Shown: piece by piece, positions 46,152 to 54,656 of the stretch
Layout of the letters: every line of letters starts with the position of its first letter
How positions within the stretch are numbered: position 1 is the first letter of the stretch
Source: JBEKHT01 sp049516595
GTDB lineage: Bacteria; Chloroflexota; Anaerolineae; Anaerolineales; RBG-16-64-43
Direction of reading: 5' to 3'
Assembly: GCA_049516595.1 (NCBI GenBank)
Contig: JBEKSY010000003.1
Span: 62,001 to 126,000, forward strand
DNA length: 64,000 nt
The notes under the pieces: generated by a model
Database searches by the model: none
Told to the model about the DNA's origin: nothing
Seen by the model: only the letters and a program-made list of their open reading frames with translations
Program-made: the position numbers and the translations under genes

Positions 46152-47277
46152 CTCTGCGAGGTCGGCCCAGCCGAGCCTCATCCCCGGCCGGTTCGCCGCG
46201 CGGGTCCTCCCGGCCTTCCTGGTCTTGCTTCTGAGCGCGGGGTATGCCGTCTGGGTTCTTTCTCGAGCGAATTGGGACCCGAGGGTGTTCGCCGACCTGG
46301 GCAGCCGGTACGCTCTCGGTCAGGCGAATGGCAGCGAAGGATACGACGGCCAATTCAACTATTTCATCGCGCTCGACCCTCGGCCGCAGTTCGTGGCCTC
46401 GCGGCTGGACGTCCCCGCCTACCGCTACCAGCGGATTCTCTATCCCTTGCTGGCCCGGGTCGTGTCGGGCGCAAACCCCACGATTCTCCCCTGGGCACTT
46501 CTGGGGATAAACCTGGTCTCCGTGGCGGTGGCCACACTGCTGACCTCGGAACTGCTTCGGAATCGAGGTGCGAGCCCGTGGCACTCGATCCCCTTTGGCC
46601 TCTGGGTGGGCCTGCTCGGCAGCCTGCGCACCGATCTGAGCGAGCCACTGGCATTCGCCCTGGTCGCCCTGGCTGTCCTCTTGGACGACCGAGGCCTGCC
46701 CGCGGGTTCGGGTCTTCTGTTTGCCCTTGCCGCCTTTGCGAAGGAAACAACCTTGGTCTTCCTTCTGGCGTGGGCAATATGGGGATGGGTCGCCACAGGC
46801 CAATCGAGGGCGTTTCTGCGACGGCTCTTGCCAGCCGTCCCTTTTGCGGTTTTCCAGGTCTGGCTCTACCTGGTCTTCGGATCATTCGGAATCGGGAGCG
46901 GGGGGGCCCAGGGGACGCCCTTTGAACTCGTGCCTTTCCTCGGACTCTTGCGGGCAGGGCAGTCCGGCTCCCTGGTCCTGGCAGTGTTGGCCGCCGTCTA
47001 CGCTCCCGGCATTCTCGTGCCAGCCGTGTGGGGGATCCTCTCCCCCCTGAGACAGTGGCTCCGGAAGCAGGCTACCTTGGAATCCCTGTTTCTTTTTGCT
47101 TCCGCGCTGGCCCTCGCGTTGGCTCCGTTCTCGACCTTCCGCGAGCCTCTGGGGATCACTCGCCTCGCATCCGGTATGATATTGGCCGGACTTCTGCAGG
47201 CGGCCCGCCAAGCGAGGCGGTCAATCCTTCGGTACGCATGGGTCGGGCTCGCCTATTTGGCTTTCATCGTGGGATGA
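46144..47277 (+). CDS. Membrane protein, GT-C-like glycopolymer-formation family
   Basis: A 377-residue protein with about nine helices. The first periplasmic loop contains SEGYDGQFNYFIALDP and RYQRILYPLLARVV, which match the pattern of the AZOBR_p60025-type surface glycopolymer formation proteins. Its function is inferred from that resemblance. It overlaps the previous YfhO-like gene by eight bases and is followed after three bases by the MoxR gene, so it links the membrane genes to the MoxR/DUF58 pair. ATG 46144 is chosen by coupling; a weak GGGAGG lies upstream. Confidence 0.75.
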   Translation: MASSARSAQPSLIPGRFAARVLPAFLVLLLSAGYAVWVLSRANWDPRVFADLGSRYALGQANGSEGYDGQFNYFIALDPRPQFVASRLDVPAYRYQRILYPLLARVVSGANPTILPWALLGINLVSVAVATLLTSELLRNRGASPWHSIPFGLWVGLLGSLRTDLSEPLAFALVALAVLLDDRGLPAGSGLLFALAAFAKETTLVFLLAWAIWGWVATGQSRAFLRRLLPAVPFAVFQVWLYLVFGSFGIGSGGAQGTPFELVPFLGLLRAGQSGSLVLAVLAAVYAPGILVPAVWGILSPLRQWLRKQATLESLFLFASALALALAPFSTFREPLGITRLASGMILAGLLQAARQARRSILRYAWVGLAYLAFIVG

Positions 47278-47280
47278 GAG

Positions 47281-48240
47281 ATGCTCGAACGCATCCAGCC
47301 GATCGCTGATCGCCTCGTTGAAAACGTTGGAAGGGTCATTATCGGCAAGCGCACGGAGGTGGAGTTGGCCTTGATCGGGATGCTGTCGCAAGGCCATCTG
47401 CTCATTGAGGACGTGCCGGGCGTAGGCAAGACGATGCTTGCTAGGAGCTTGGCAGTCTCCCTGGGAGGCTCCTTCAGCCGTATCCAGTTCACGCCAGACA
47501 TGCTTCCCAGCGATGTCACCGGCGTTTCGATCTTTAACCAGCAGTCTCGTGAGTTCGAGTTTCGCTCCGGACCGATCCTGGCCCAGATTGTCCTGGCCGA
47601 TGAGATCAATCGTGCCACGCCGAAGACCCAGGCCGCTTTGCTTGAGGCCATGGATGAACGTCAGGTGACGGTGGACGGCGTCACCCACCGCCTGCCGGAA
47701 CCCTTCCTGGTCCTAGCGACTCAAAACCCCATTGAGTACGAGGGGACCTTTCCATTGCCCGAGGCTCAGCTGGATCGCTTCCTCATGCGGATTCGCTTGG
47801 GATACCCTATTCTCAGCGAGGAAGTCCGGATCCTCGAGAGCCAACAGCTTCACCACCCCATCGAAACCCTGCAACAGGTGACCGACGCGCGAGAGTTTGT
47901 CGACGCCCAAATGGCTGTGCGCGAGGTCTATGTCGATCCGCTCGTCAAACACTACATTGTGGACCTGGTGAACAACACCCGTCGGTACAGCGATGTCTAT
48001 CTGGGTGCCAGTCCGCGGGGCAGCCTGGGTTTGATGCGCACCTCACAGGCGCGCGCCGCGACCCGAGGCCGGGACTATGTGACTCCCGACGACGTGAAGG
48101 CCCTCGCCATTCCCGTGCTGGCTCACCGTTTGCTGCTGGAGCCTTCAGCGCGCCTGGAAGGAACAACGCCCGCCGCGGTTCTGCAAGAGATCCTCGGCTC
48201 CGTGGCGGTTCCAGGAGGCGATCTGAGGCGGCCCGTCTAA
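47281..48240 (+). CDS. MoxR-family AAA+ ATPase
   Basis: A 319-residue AAA+ ATPase. Walker A is DVPGVGKT (residues 44-51), Walker B is VLADE (about 104-108), and the sensor region ATQNPIEYEGTFPLPEAQLDRF is typical. MoxR proteins act as chaperones that assemble or activate partner complexes, usually together with a DUF58/VWA protein. The gene is three bases after the membrane gene and five before the DUF58 gene. The usual third member, a transglutaminase-like protein, is absent. Confidence 0.95.
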   Translation: MLERIQPIADRLVENVGRVIIGKRTEVELALIGMLSQGHLLIEDVPGVGKTMLARSLAVSLGGSFSRIQFTPDMLPSDVTGVSIFNQQSREFEFRSGPILAQIVLADEINRATPKTQAALLEAMDERQVTVDGVTHRLPEPFLVLATQNPIEYEGTFPLPEAQLDRFLMRIRLGYPILSEEVRILESQQLHHPIETLQQVTDAREFVDAQMAVREVYVDPLVKHYIVDLVNNTRRYSDVYLGASPRGSLGLMRTSQARAATRGRDYVTPDDVKALAIPVLAHRLLLEPSARLEGTTPAAVLQEILGSVAVPGGDLRRPV

Positions 48241-48245
48241 CCCCC

Positions 48246-49598
48246 ATGCCTGAGTCGCAAGCGCGATCGGCGGGATCGCCGCCTCCCCATACTCCCGCGG
48301 ACCGGCGGAAGGCGATCACGATCCGCCGACGAATCGTCTTGGTGCTGTTGGCCGCCTGCTTGCTGGCGGCTTTCCAAACCGGTTCCTCCATTTTCTTTGG
48401 CGTGGCCTACCTGTGGGCAGGTCTGCTCGCGGTGAGCTGGTTGTGGGTTCGCATGGGTCTGCGCGGCCTGGTGCTCCGTCGGGAACTCCGCAGTCCGGAG
48501 AGCCGCGTGGGCCTGATCCTCGAAGAGCGCTTCGCCCTGGAAAATCACAGCCGCTGGCCTCACTTCTGGGTTGAGCTGTGGGATGAGTCCACCCTCCCCG
48601 ACCATCGGGCCTCAACCGTGATCACCGGCCTGGGGGGCGGGCGAGCGAGGCAATGGGTCGTGCGCACGCTTTGTCGAAGACGCGGCCGGTTCCGCCTCGG
48701 ACCTCTCACGGCGCGGGTCGTGGACCCCTTCGGCATTTTCCAGGCCGAGGCAAGATTCTCAAAGACCTCCCAGTTGCTGGTCCAGCCGTACGTGGTGAAT
48801 CTCCCGGTCGTCTACCTCGGCCCCAGCCAGCTTTCGGGTGGGGCCTCGGTTCAGCGCAAGACGTCGGCCGTCACGCCGAGTGCGGCTGGCGTGCGAGATT
48901 ATGCCCCGGGTGATTCGCTCAGCCGGATTCACTGGCCCTCGACCGCCCGCCGCGGGCATCTCATTTCCAAAGAATTCGAACTGGATCCCAAGTCTGAGGT
49001 CTGGATCTACCTGGATGAGCACCGAGAGGTCCATTGTTCGCTCCCCGAGCAGGAAGAGCCCGAGGACAAAGGCGCGCCCTTCTGGCTCAAGCACCGCCTC
49101 TTTCGCCTGCCCAGCGCAACCGAGGAATACGGAATCGCGGCAGCCGCCTCTCTGGCACAGTACTTTCTGCGCCACGATCGCTCCGTCGGCCTCCTCACTT
49201 ATGGCCCCGAACGTGAGGCGATTCAACCCGATCGGGGAGAGCGCCAGCGCATGCGAATCATGCAAGTGCTCTCTGCGGTTCAGGCGGAGGGTACGCTGGC
49301 GGCCGGGGATGTGATCCGTCTGGAAGCCAATGGCTTTCCACGCGGAGCGGCCGTAGTGCTCATCTCTCCTTCGGGCGATCTGAAGATCAGCCTGGCGGCA
49401 CAGATTCTTCGCAGCCGCGGTTTGGAGATCTCCGTGATTCTCATTGAGCGATCGACCTTTGGCGCAGCCGATGACGTTCAAGGACTGGCCAGGCAGCTGC
49501 AGGGCTTGAGAGTTGGCGTGCGTATCCTGCGCCGAAACCAAGACTTGGCCGTCGGTCTGATGGGGCAGGCCCTCCCCAGGTTTCTCCCGGTCCCTTGA
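48246..49598 (+). CDS. DUF58 domain membrane protein
   Basis: A 450-residue protein. Two adjacent N-terminal helices (LVLLAACLLAAFQ and FFGVAYLWAGLLAVSWLWV) are followed by a long extracytoplasmic or cytoplasmic part containing a DUF58 signature, GVRDYAPGDSLSRIHWPSTARRGHL. DUF58 is a degenerate von Willebrand-like domain that pairs with MoxR ATPases. It ends the seven-gene operon, and 183 bases later the serS promoter begins. The molecular role is unknown. Confidence 0.9.
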   Translation: MPESQARSAGSPPPHTPADRRKAITIRRRIVLVLLAACLLAAFQTGSSIFFGVAYLWAGLLAVSWLWVRMGLRGLVLRRELRSPESRVGLILEERFALENHSRWPHFWVELWDESTLPDHRASTVITGLGGGRARQWVVRTLCRRRGRFRLGPLTARVVDPFGIFQAEARFSKTSQLLVQPYVVNLPVVYLGPSQLSGGASVQRKTSAVTPSAAGVRDYAPGDSLSRIHWPSTARRGHLISKEFELDPKSEVWIYLDEHREVHCSLPEQEEPEDKGAPFWLKHRLFRLPSATEEYGIAAAASLAQYFLRHDRSVGLLTYGPEREAIQPDRGERQRMRIMQVLSAVQAEGTLAAGDVIRLEANGFPRGAAVVLISPSGDLKISLAAQILRSRGLEISVILIERSTFGAADDVQGLARQLQGLRVGVRILRRNQDLAVGLMGQALPRFLPVP

Positions 49599-49781
49599 GG
49601 CCACGGCCCCGCCTTGACGGCGCTCGCTGTGCGGGCACCCATTGCCTCGGGTCGGCTCGATAACACACGGGCCGGAGGGACGCAAGAACCCGTGCGTGGG
49701 GACGGCCACTCCCCCAGGACAAAGAAGAGGCAAGGCCCTGGGCGGCTCGGGCCGTCTGGCCCCGCATCTCCCCCCGACTCC

Positions 49782-49809
49782 TTGACATCTCGCGGGCTCG
49801 ATGTACAAT
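49782..49809 (+). promoter_or_regulatory. serS promoter
   Basis: A consensus TTGACA at 49782-49787 and TACAAT at 49804-49809 are separated by 16 bases. Transcription should start near 49816, just before the T-box leader. Confidence 0.85.
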
Positions 49810-49837
49810 CTCGCCCACACAAACGAGTTCGCAAGAA

Positions 49838-50106
49838 GACCTGTGCAGGGCAAAGTACCCGGATGGCCTCTCAGAGAGCTGCCGGAGGATGCGAGGCAGT
49901 CAGGTCCAGCGGGGAATTCCACCCTGTCGGCCAAGTGGCCAGTCTCCCGTGAGCGGCGTGATCGCCTAAGCGGGACGGGAAGGCCCGTTAACGCCCCAAC
50001 GAGGCTGCCGGGAGCTGTCGGCAGCAAACCCAGGTGGCACCACGAGCGGTCCCTCGTCCTGCGGGGTTCTTTGGGGAACCCAGGATGGAGGGACCGATTG
50101 TTGTTT
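49838..50106 (+). promoter_or_regulatory. T-box leader of serS, specifier UCC (Ser)
   Basis: The leader has the canonical T-box AGGTGGCACCACG at 50032-50044. Stem I holds an AGTA motif (49854-49857) opposite GAA-T-TCC-A (49914-49921), flanked by the stems CAGGG/CCCTG (49846-49850 with 49922-49926) and CCCG/CGGG. TCC sits in the specifier position, matching serine. AGAGAGCTG at 49873-49881 fits the distal loop. Uncharged tRNA-Ser should stabilise the antiterminator. Confidence 0.88.
50047..50106 (+). terminator. T-box attenuator terminator
   Basis: CGGTCCCTC (50047-50055) pairs with GAGGGACCG (50088-50096), followed by ATTGTTGTTT. The 5' arm overlaps the antiterminator region, as in transcriptional T-boxes. 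Confidence 0.82.
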
Positions 50107-50124
50107 CGGAGGACGGGAGGCAGA

Positions 50125-51420
50125 ATGCTCGATTTGAATCTTGTCCGCAATCAAACGGAAGAGGTCCGCCGGGCGTTGGCCAGCCGCCAGGCGGAAGATC
50201 CGCTGGATCGCATCCTGGAGCTGGACGCCCAGCGTCGTTCTTTGCTTGGCGAGGTAGAGGGGCTCCGTGCCCGGCGGAATACGGTCAGCAAGGAGATTGC
50301 GAGGATGCCGGACGCCTCGGCCCGTCAGGAGAAGATCGCCGAGATGAAGTCGGTCGGGGACCGCATCGGATCAGTCGACACTCGCGTGCGGCAAACGGAA
50401 GAGGAGCTCAATCGCCTCCTCGGGAGCCTCCCCAATCTGCCTGACCCGCGCACCCCCATCGGCAAGGATGAGGGTGAGAATGTGGTCGTGCGCTACGAGG
50501 GAGAACCTCGCCAGTTCCCCTTTCCCATGAAGCCGCATTGGGACCTGGGTCCGCAACTTGGCATCCTCAATTTCGAGCAGGGAGCCCGCATGACCGGTTC
50601 CCGCTTCTATGTCCTGCACGGAGCCGGGGCGAGGCTCCAAAGGGCCTTGATCGCCTGGATGCTCGAGTTGCATACCCAACAGGGGTACCAGGAGGCCTAC
50701 CCTCCCTTCCTGGTCCGTTCTCAGGCCCTGTTTGCGGCCGGACAGCTTCCTAAGTTCGCCGACAATCTCTACCACGACGCGGAGGAGGATCTCTGGTTGG
50801 TCCCGACCGCGGAGGTGCCTCTGACCAATCTTCACGCGGACGAGATCTTGGAGGCGGACGTTCTGCCCCTCTGGTACGCGGCCTACACCCCCTGCTTCCG
50901 CCGCGAAAAGATGGCGGCGGGCAGGGATGTGCGCGGCATCAAGCGCGGCCACCAGTTTGATAAGGTCGAAATGTACAAGTTCTGCACTCCGCAGACGTCC
51001 GAAGACGAGCTCGAGCGAATGCTCGCCGATGCCGAGCAGACCTGCCACCTGCTGGGGCTGGCCTATCGGATCAAGATCCAATGCACCGGCGACCTCGGGT
51101 TCAGCGCTCAGCGGACCTACGATGTCGAGGTGTGGGCACCCGGCTGCGAGGAGTGGTTGGAAGTCTCTTCGGTTTCCAACTGCGGAGACTTCCAGGCCCG
51201 GCGCGCAAATATTCGCTATCGCCCGGGGCGAGGCTCGCATCCCGAGTTTGTTCACACCCTGAATGGTTCCGGCCTCGGCCTGCCGAGGACCCTGATTGCC
51301 GTGCTTGAGAATGGCCAGACTCCGGAGGGGACCGTGCGCATCCCGCAAGTGCTTCTGCCCTGGATGGGGGGGATCGAGGAGATCGCCCCCATCCAGAAAC
51401 CGACGCGCCCTACGGCCTGA
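50125..51420 (+). CDS. serS: Seryl-tRNA synthetase
   Basis: A 431-residue class II aminoacyl-tRNA synthetase that charges tRNA-Ser. Residues about 25-100 form the long coiled-coil arm that grips the tRNA. The catalytic domain has motif 2 (FRREKMAAGRDVRGIKRGHQF) and motif 3 (GSGLGLPRTLIAVLEN), and TAEVPLTNLH lines the active site. Length is normal. The ATG at 50125 has GGGAGG four bases upstream; the frame extends back to 49801 through the untranslated leader. Expression is controlled by the T-box. Confidence 0.97.
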   Translation: MLDLNLVRNQTEEVRRALASRQAEDPLDRILELDAQRRSLLGEVEGLRARRNTVSKEIARMPDASARQEKIAEMKSVGDRIGSVDTRVRQTEEELNRLLGSLPNLPDPRTPIGKDEGENVVVRYEGEPRQFPFPMKPHWDLGPQLGILNFEQGARMTGSRFYVLHGAGARLQRALIAWMLELHTQQGYQEAYPPFLVRSQALFAAGQLPKFADNLYHDAEEDLWLVPTAEVPLTNLHADEILEADVLPLWYAAYTPCFRREKMAAGRDVRGIKRGHQFDKVEMYKFCTPQTSEDELERMLADAEQTCHLLGLAYRIKIQCTGDLGFSAQRTYDVEVWAPGCEEWLEVSSVSNCGDFQARRANIRYRPGRGSHPEFVHTLNGSGLGLPRTLIAVLENGQTPEGTVRIPQVLLPWMGGIEEIAPIQKPTRPTA

Positions 51421-51589
51421 GGGCGCGCCGCACCCCGTCCGGCCCTTGCCCATCGGGCGGGCCAGGCTTCCCTCCCCTGCGGTTGGTCGCTTTGGCTAAC
51501 AGAGGCGGACGACGGGCGGGGGGACGGGGTTTCTCCGGAGCGGAGGCGCGCCGTTCCCACTTGGGGACTACCCTCGGTTCGATCGCGAA

Positions 51590-52207
51590 TCAGGGGGCGA
51601 AAAACAAGTAGTTCTGGCCCATGCGCTCCAGCCCCTCTTCTGCCCAGTGGCACACCATGGCCGACTCATCACTCAGCGCCCGGTACAAGGGGCCAATTGC
51701 CTGCTCGTTGTTCATCAGCGCCAGAGCTCGCGCCGCTTCGATTCTTGCAGGAAGGGTTCCCGTCTCAAGTACGTCGACCAGCTCCGGGAGCGCCTCGGCA
51801 CCCATCCTCAAGAGAACCTCGCCGGCCAGTCTCGCGCTGATCGGATCCTGATCGGCCAGCCTAGGCACTAAGGAGGGGACCAACTCCGCCGAATGGTTCT
51901 CTACCAGAGCCCGAAGGGCGCATTGCCTGACCGATAGATCCGGGTCTCCCAGCGCCGAAGCGATGGCCCGGATGGCAGCCTCTTCATGAAAGGAGGCGAG
52001 AGCCCGAACAGCCCACCAGCGGCGATCCGGGCAGGGATCGCTCATGAGACGGGTGAGGGCAGGGAGAGCGCCTGGCTGGAGGGCCAGGGCGAGGGCCGCC
52101 GCCTCGGCAATTGTCTCGTCTCCACCGGTCAGCTTTTGGACCAGCGCGGGAAGGCTGTCGCCGGTCGTCATCGAATCATATGGCGCCGAGGGTTGGGGGT
52201 CTGTCAC
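51590..52207 (-). CDS. HEAT-repeat protein
   Basis: A 205-residue all-helical protein with about five HEAT/PBS-lyase-like repeats, for example RRWWAVRALASFHEEAAIRAIASAL, SVRQCALRALVENHSAELVPSL and PARIEAARALALMNNEQAIGPL (each quoted in part). Such repeats form a curved scaffold for protein binding; no partner is known. The start is uncertain: GTG 52207 has no ribosome binding site, and ATG 52171 is the alternative. The divergent YtxH-like gene starts 77 bases away. Confidence 0.82.
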   Translation of the reverse strand: MTDPQPSAPYDSMTTGDSLPALVQKLTGGDETIAEAAALALALQPGALPALTRLMSDPCPDRRWWAVRALASFHEEAAIRAIASALGDPDLSVRQCALRALVENHSAELVPSLVPRLADQDPISARLAGEVLLRMGAEALPELVDVLETGTLPARIEAARALALMNNEQAIGPLYRALSDESAMVCHWAEEGLERMGQNYLFFAP

Positions 52208-52284
52208 AGTATAATCGGCACAGATTCGGCGAAAAGCCCGGACAGGTCAATCAGGTTGGCCATCCTTTCGAGGAGACAGAGGTA

Positions 52285-52479
52285 ATGTCGAAATACATTT
52301 CATTCGTCACCGGCGCGATCTTGGGAATCTTCGTGGGGGGCCTCTTGAGCCTGCTCCTTACTCCCTACTCCGGCGCGCAACTACGCTTGGAGGCCCGGCA
52401 CGCGGCCGATGCCCGGCGTGAGGAACTCCAAGACCGGCTTGCTGAACTGCGCTCTTCTCGCCCCACTTCAACACCCTGA
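52285..52479 (+). CDS. YtxH-like small membrane protein
   Basis: A 64-residue protein with one N-terminal helix (FVTGAILGIFVGGLLSLLL) followed by the TPYSGAQLR motif and a basic/acidic amphipathic tail, as in YtxH/gas-vesicle-like stress proteins. The ATG at 52285 follows AGAGGTA. Function is unknown. A TATAAT at 52210-52215 may be its -10 box, without a clear -35. Confidence 0.65.
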   Translation: MSKYISFVTGAILGIFVGGLLSLLLTPYSGAQLRLEARHAADARREELQDRLAELRSSRPTSTP

Positions 52480-52526
52480 TTCTCTGGGTCGGCTGCACAG
52501 GGCGCGCGTCATTTGCCTCACCCGAT

Positions 52527-54560
52527 TCAGGGAGTGATCTCGTACTGATAGGGAGCCTTGAGCCGCGTAAAGCGGGCGGTGCCCATGACCACGAGCACCG
52601 CCGTGTCCCCTGATTTGAGAGAGAGATCGGCCTCGCCATAACCACGATCATCCAGAGCGATCGGCTGCACGCGGATCCGGTTCGCCTGCTGGAGGATCAG
52701 CAGCACCCGATAGGTCTGCGGGATCTCATTGCTGAGGCGCACAAAACCTAGTCCCTCCCAGCCTCCCCAGTCCTGCTCGAAATCCGCGTGGTATCCAATT
52801 TGGGGGATCGAGAAGTTGTCGAGCAGGAGACCTTCTCCGTTCACCTCCGCATCCGTGACGTACTCAAAGCGAAGGAGGATATGTTTCCCCGCGTAGGGAG
52901 AGAGATCCACATTCTCCGCGACCCATGCCGGGCTGTCCCCCCCTCCGCTCTTCCCAGTGTATCCCCACCCATAGTTGTTACCTTGCGGATTGCTCTCCGT
53001 TCCCGAAGGCGTGTGCAGGGGCTGCCAAGTCTGGCCGCCGTCCGTGGAGGCTTCCAGGTAAGCGTAATCATAGTTTTTCTCAATATCGAACCATGCCTGA
53101 TAGTGGAATGTGATCGGCGTGGTCGGGGGCAAATCGAAGCCTCGAGTGAGGGTCATGTCGGATTCGTCGCCCGCATTGGACCAGACATCGTATTGGCCCT
53201 GCACGGGATCCACCGGGAGCACCTGGGCCTGCGAATGGCCTGCCAGACGCAGGTGATAATCCCCTGCGCAGCGGATAAGGATGTAATCAATACCGTACTG
53301 GGCGACGTCCCGGGACTGGACGCCGGTGGGGCAACTGGTGAGGGTCTCGGTGACGCGAGCGTGGGGGGCCTGCGGGTAGTTGGGAAAGGCGAACCGCCCG
53401 TCCCCTACGCCGGGATTGTCAAGATAAAGCGCGGCAGAGAAATCAGCGAATAGATCATCGGCCGTGATCGGTCTCCCAGTCTGCGGATCTTTCTCTCCCA
53501 GCTCTTGGAGGGTGTCATCCACGCTGTCCAGGCCGTGCTTTGGGTCGCGTACAAGGGCCTGGGTGGCCGCGCTGCCGAAACGGTTGAGAAAGTAGTCCAG
53601 AAAGAGGAAGCTGGCCCCGTAATGCGGGGAGGTGTCCTCCTGATGATCGTCTGGCCAGAAGTTGAGCTGCAGGTCCGTGTTTTGAGCATACACGCGGTCG
53701 AATCCACCCACGCTGAAGCCGTTGAGGAATTCAGCCAGTACCGAGGCCCCTTCGTTCAGCCAAGCATCCTCATTGCGGTCTTGGTACCAGTGGATCATGT
53801 GCTGAAACTCATGGGCCAGCACTCCGCCCGTGTAGCCATCCGCCAGGGGCGCGGCGTCTGCGTTCAGATAGAACATTTCATGGGCATTCGAAAAGGGATG
53901 GGCCAGCGGAGAATACTCGTCTACCGAGGAAAAGTATCCCGCCACGGAGGACCCCAGGTTGCGAGCAAAGAGAATGTACAGGTGCACATCCCCGTCGACC
54001 CCGGGGGTCCACTCGGAACCGAAGAACTGCCGATCGGTCGTGTATGTCTTGTCCTCAAAACGGTCCACCAGCGCTCGTACGTCCTGATCGTTGGCGTTTA
54101 TCCCCTTCTCGATCCAGAAGTAGACGTGGGGGGTGGCATACTGGAGGATGGCCTCAACGTCAAAGTTCTCATCGGTGTCTGCGTTGCTCGCGTGGAAAGT
54201 TCGAACCGTCCCCAAGGGAATCGGTTCAGCCGAGGTGGCGACCACGCGCGGGACATTTTGCTTTCCGCCCAATCTCTCGGCCAGGTCGACCAGGTCCGAC
54301 ATGGGAATGGCATCGCCCTCAAGATTAGAAAGATTCACCTCCGCCGGGGCCGCCACAGGACTGGCAATAGCCAGCGGCGTGGGGGTCAGGCTGGGGGGCT
54401 GGTAGACGGGGGTGGCCGCCTCCGTGACGTAGACGTCGACGGAGGGCATGTTCTTGACGAGGAGGGACCCGAGGTAGGCGGTGCCCCCGACCAGGGTCAC
54501 GCACATGCAACCAGCCAGGAGGCCGCCGCATCCGATCAGGATCCACACCCAGCGCTTCAT
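52527..54560 (-). CDS. Secreted or membrane-anchored M6-like metalloprotease (immune inhibitor A-like)
   Basis: A 677-residue protein. An N-terminal hydrophobic segment (WILIGCGGLLAGCMCVTLVGG) could be a signal anchor or lipoprotein signal (Cys18 in LLAGC). The zinc site HEFQHMIH (His250, Glu251, His254) is followed by LNEGAS with a likely third ligand, Glu270. The C-terminal half contains MAM/VEG-like beta domains with WQPLHTPSG and LLLDNFSIPQ stretches, as in immune inhibitor A proteases. It should act outside the cell on proteins. The downstream gene on the same strand is the HEAT-repeat protein, beyond the small YtxH gene on the other strand. Confidence 0.88.
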   Translation of the reverse strand: MKRWVWILIGCGGLLAGCMCVTLVGGTAYLGSLLVKNMPSVDVYVTEAATPVYQPPSLTPTPLAIASPVAAPAEVNLSNLEGDAIPMSDLVDLAERLGGKQNVPRVVATSAEPIPLGTVRTFHASNADTDENFDVEAILQYATPHVYFWIEKGINANDQDVRALVDRFEDKTYTTDRQFFGSEWTPGVDGDVHLYILFARNLGSSVAGYFSSVDEYSPLAHPFSNAHEMFYLNADAAPLADGYTGGVLAHEFQHMIHWYQDRNEDAWLNEGASVLAEFLNGFSVGGFDRVYAQNTDLQLNFWPDDHQEDTSPHYGASFLFLDYFLNRFGSAATQALVRDPKHGLDSVDDTLQELGEKDPQTGRPITADDLFADFSAALYLDNPGVGDGRFAFPNYPQAPHARVTETLTSCPTGVQSRDVAQYGIDYILIRCAGDYHLRLAGHSQAQVLPVDPVQGQYDVWSNAGDESDMTLTRGFDLPPTTPITFHYQAWFDIEKNYDYAYLEASTDGGQTWQPLHTPSGTESNPQGNNYGWGYTGKSGGGDSPAWVAENVDLSPYAGKHILLRFEYVTDAEVNGEGLLLDNFSIPQIGYHADFEQDWGGWEGLGFVRLSNEIPQTYRVLLILQQANRIRVQPIALDDRGYGEADLSLKSGDTAVLVVMGTARFTRLKAPYQYEITP

Positions 54561-54656
54561 CGCCCACCACCCGGATCAAGAATGACCAACTCTACCACAG
54601 CCGACTCCGGGGATGGCTTTTCTGTCGGGCGGGGGCCCACCGGGGGAACCGGGAGA

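Noticed and set aside
45418..46803. 461-codon minus frame opposite the second YfhO-like gene and its neighbour
   Set aside because: Antisense shadow with no domain and no ribosome binding site.
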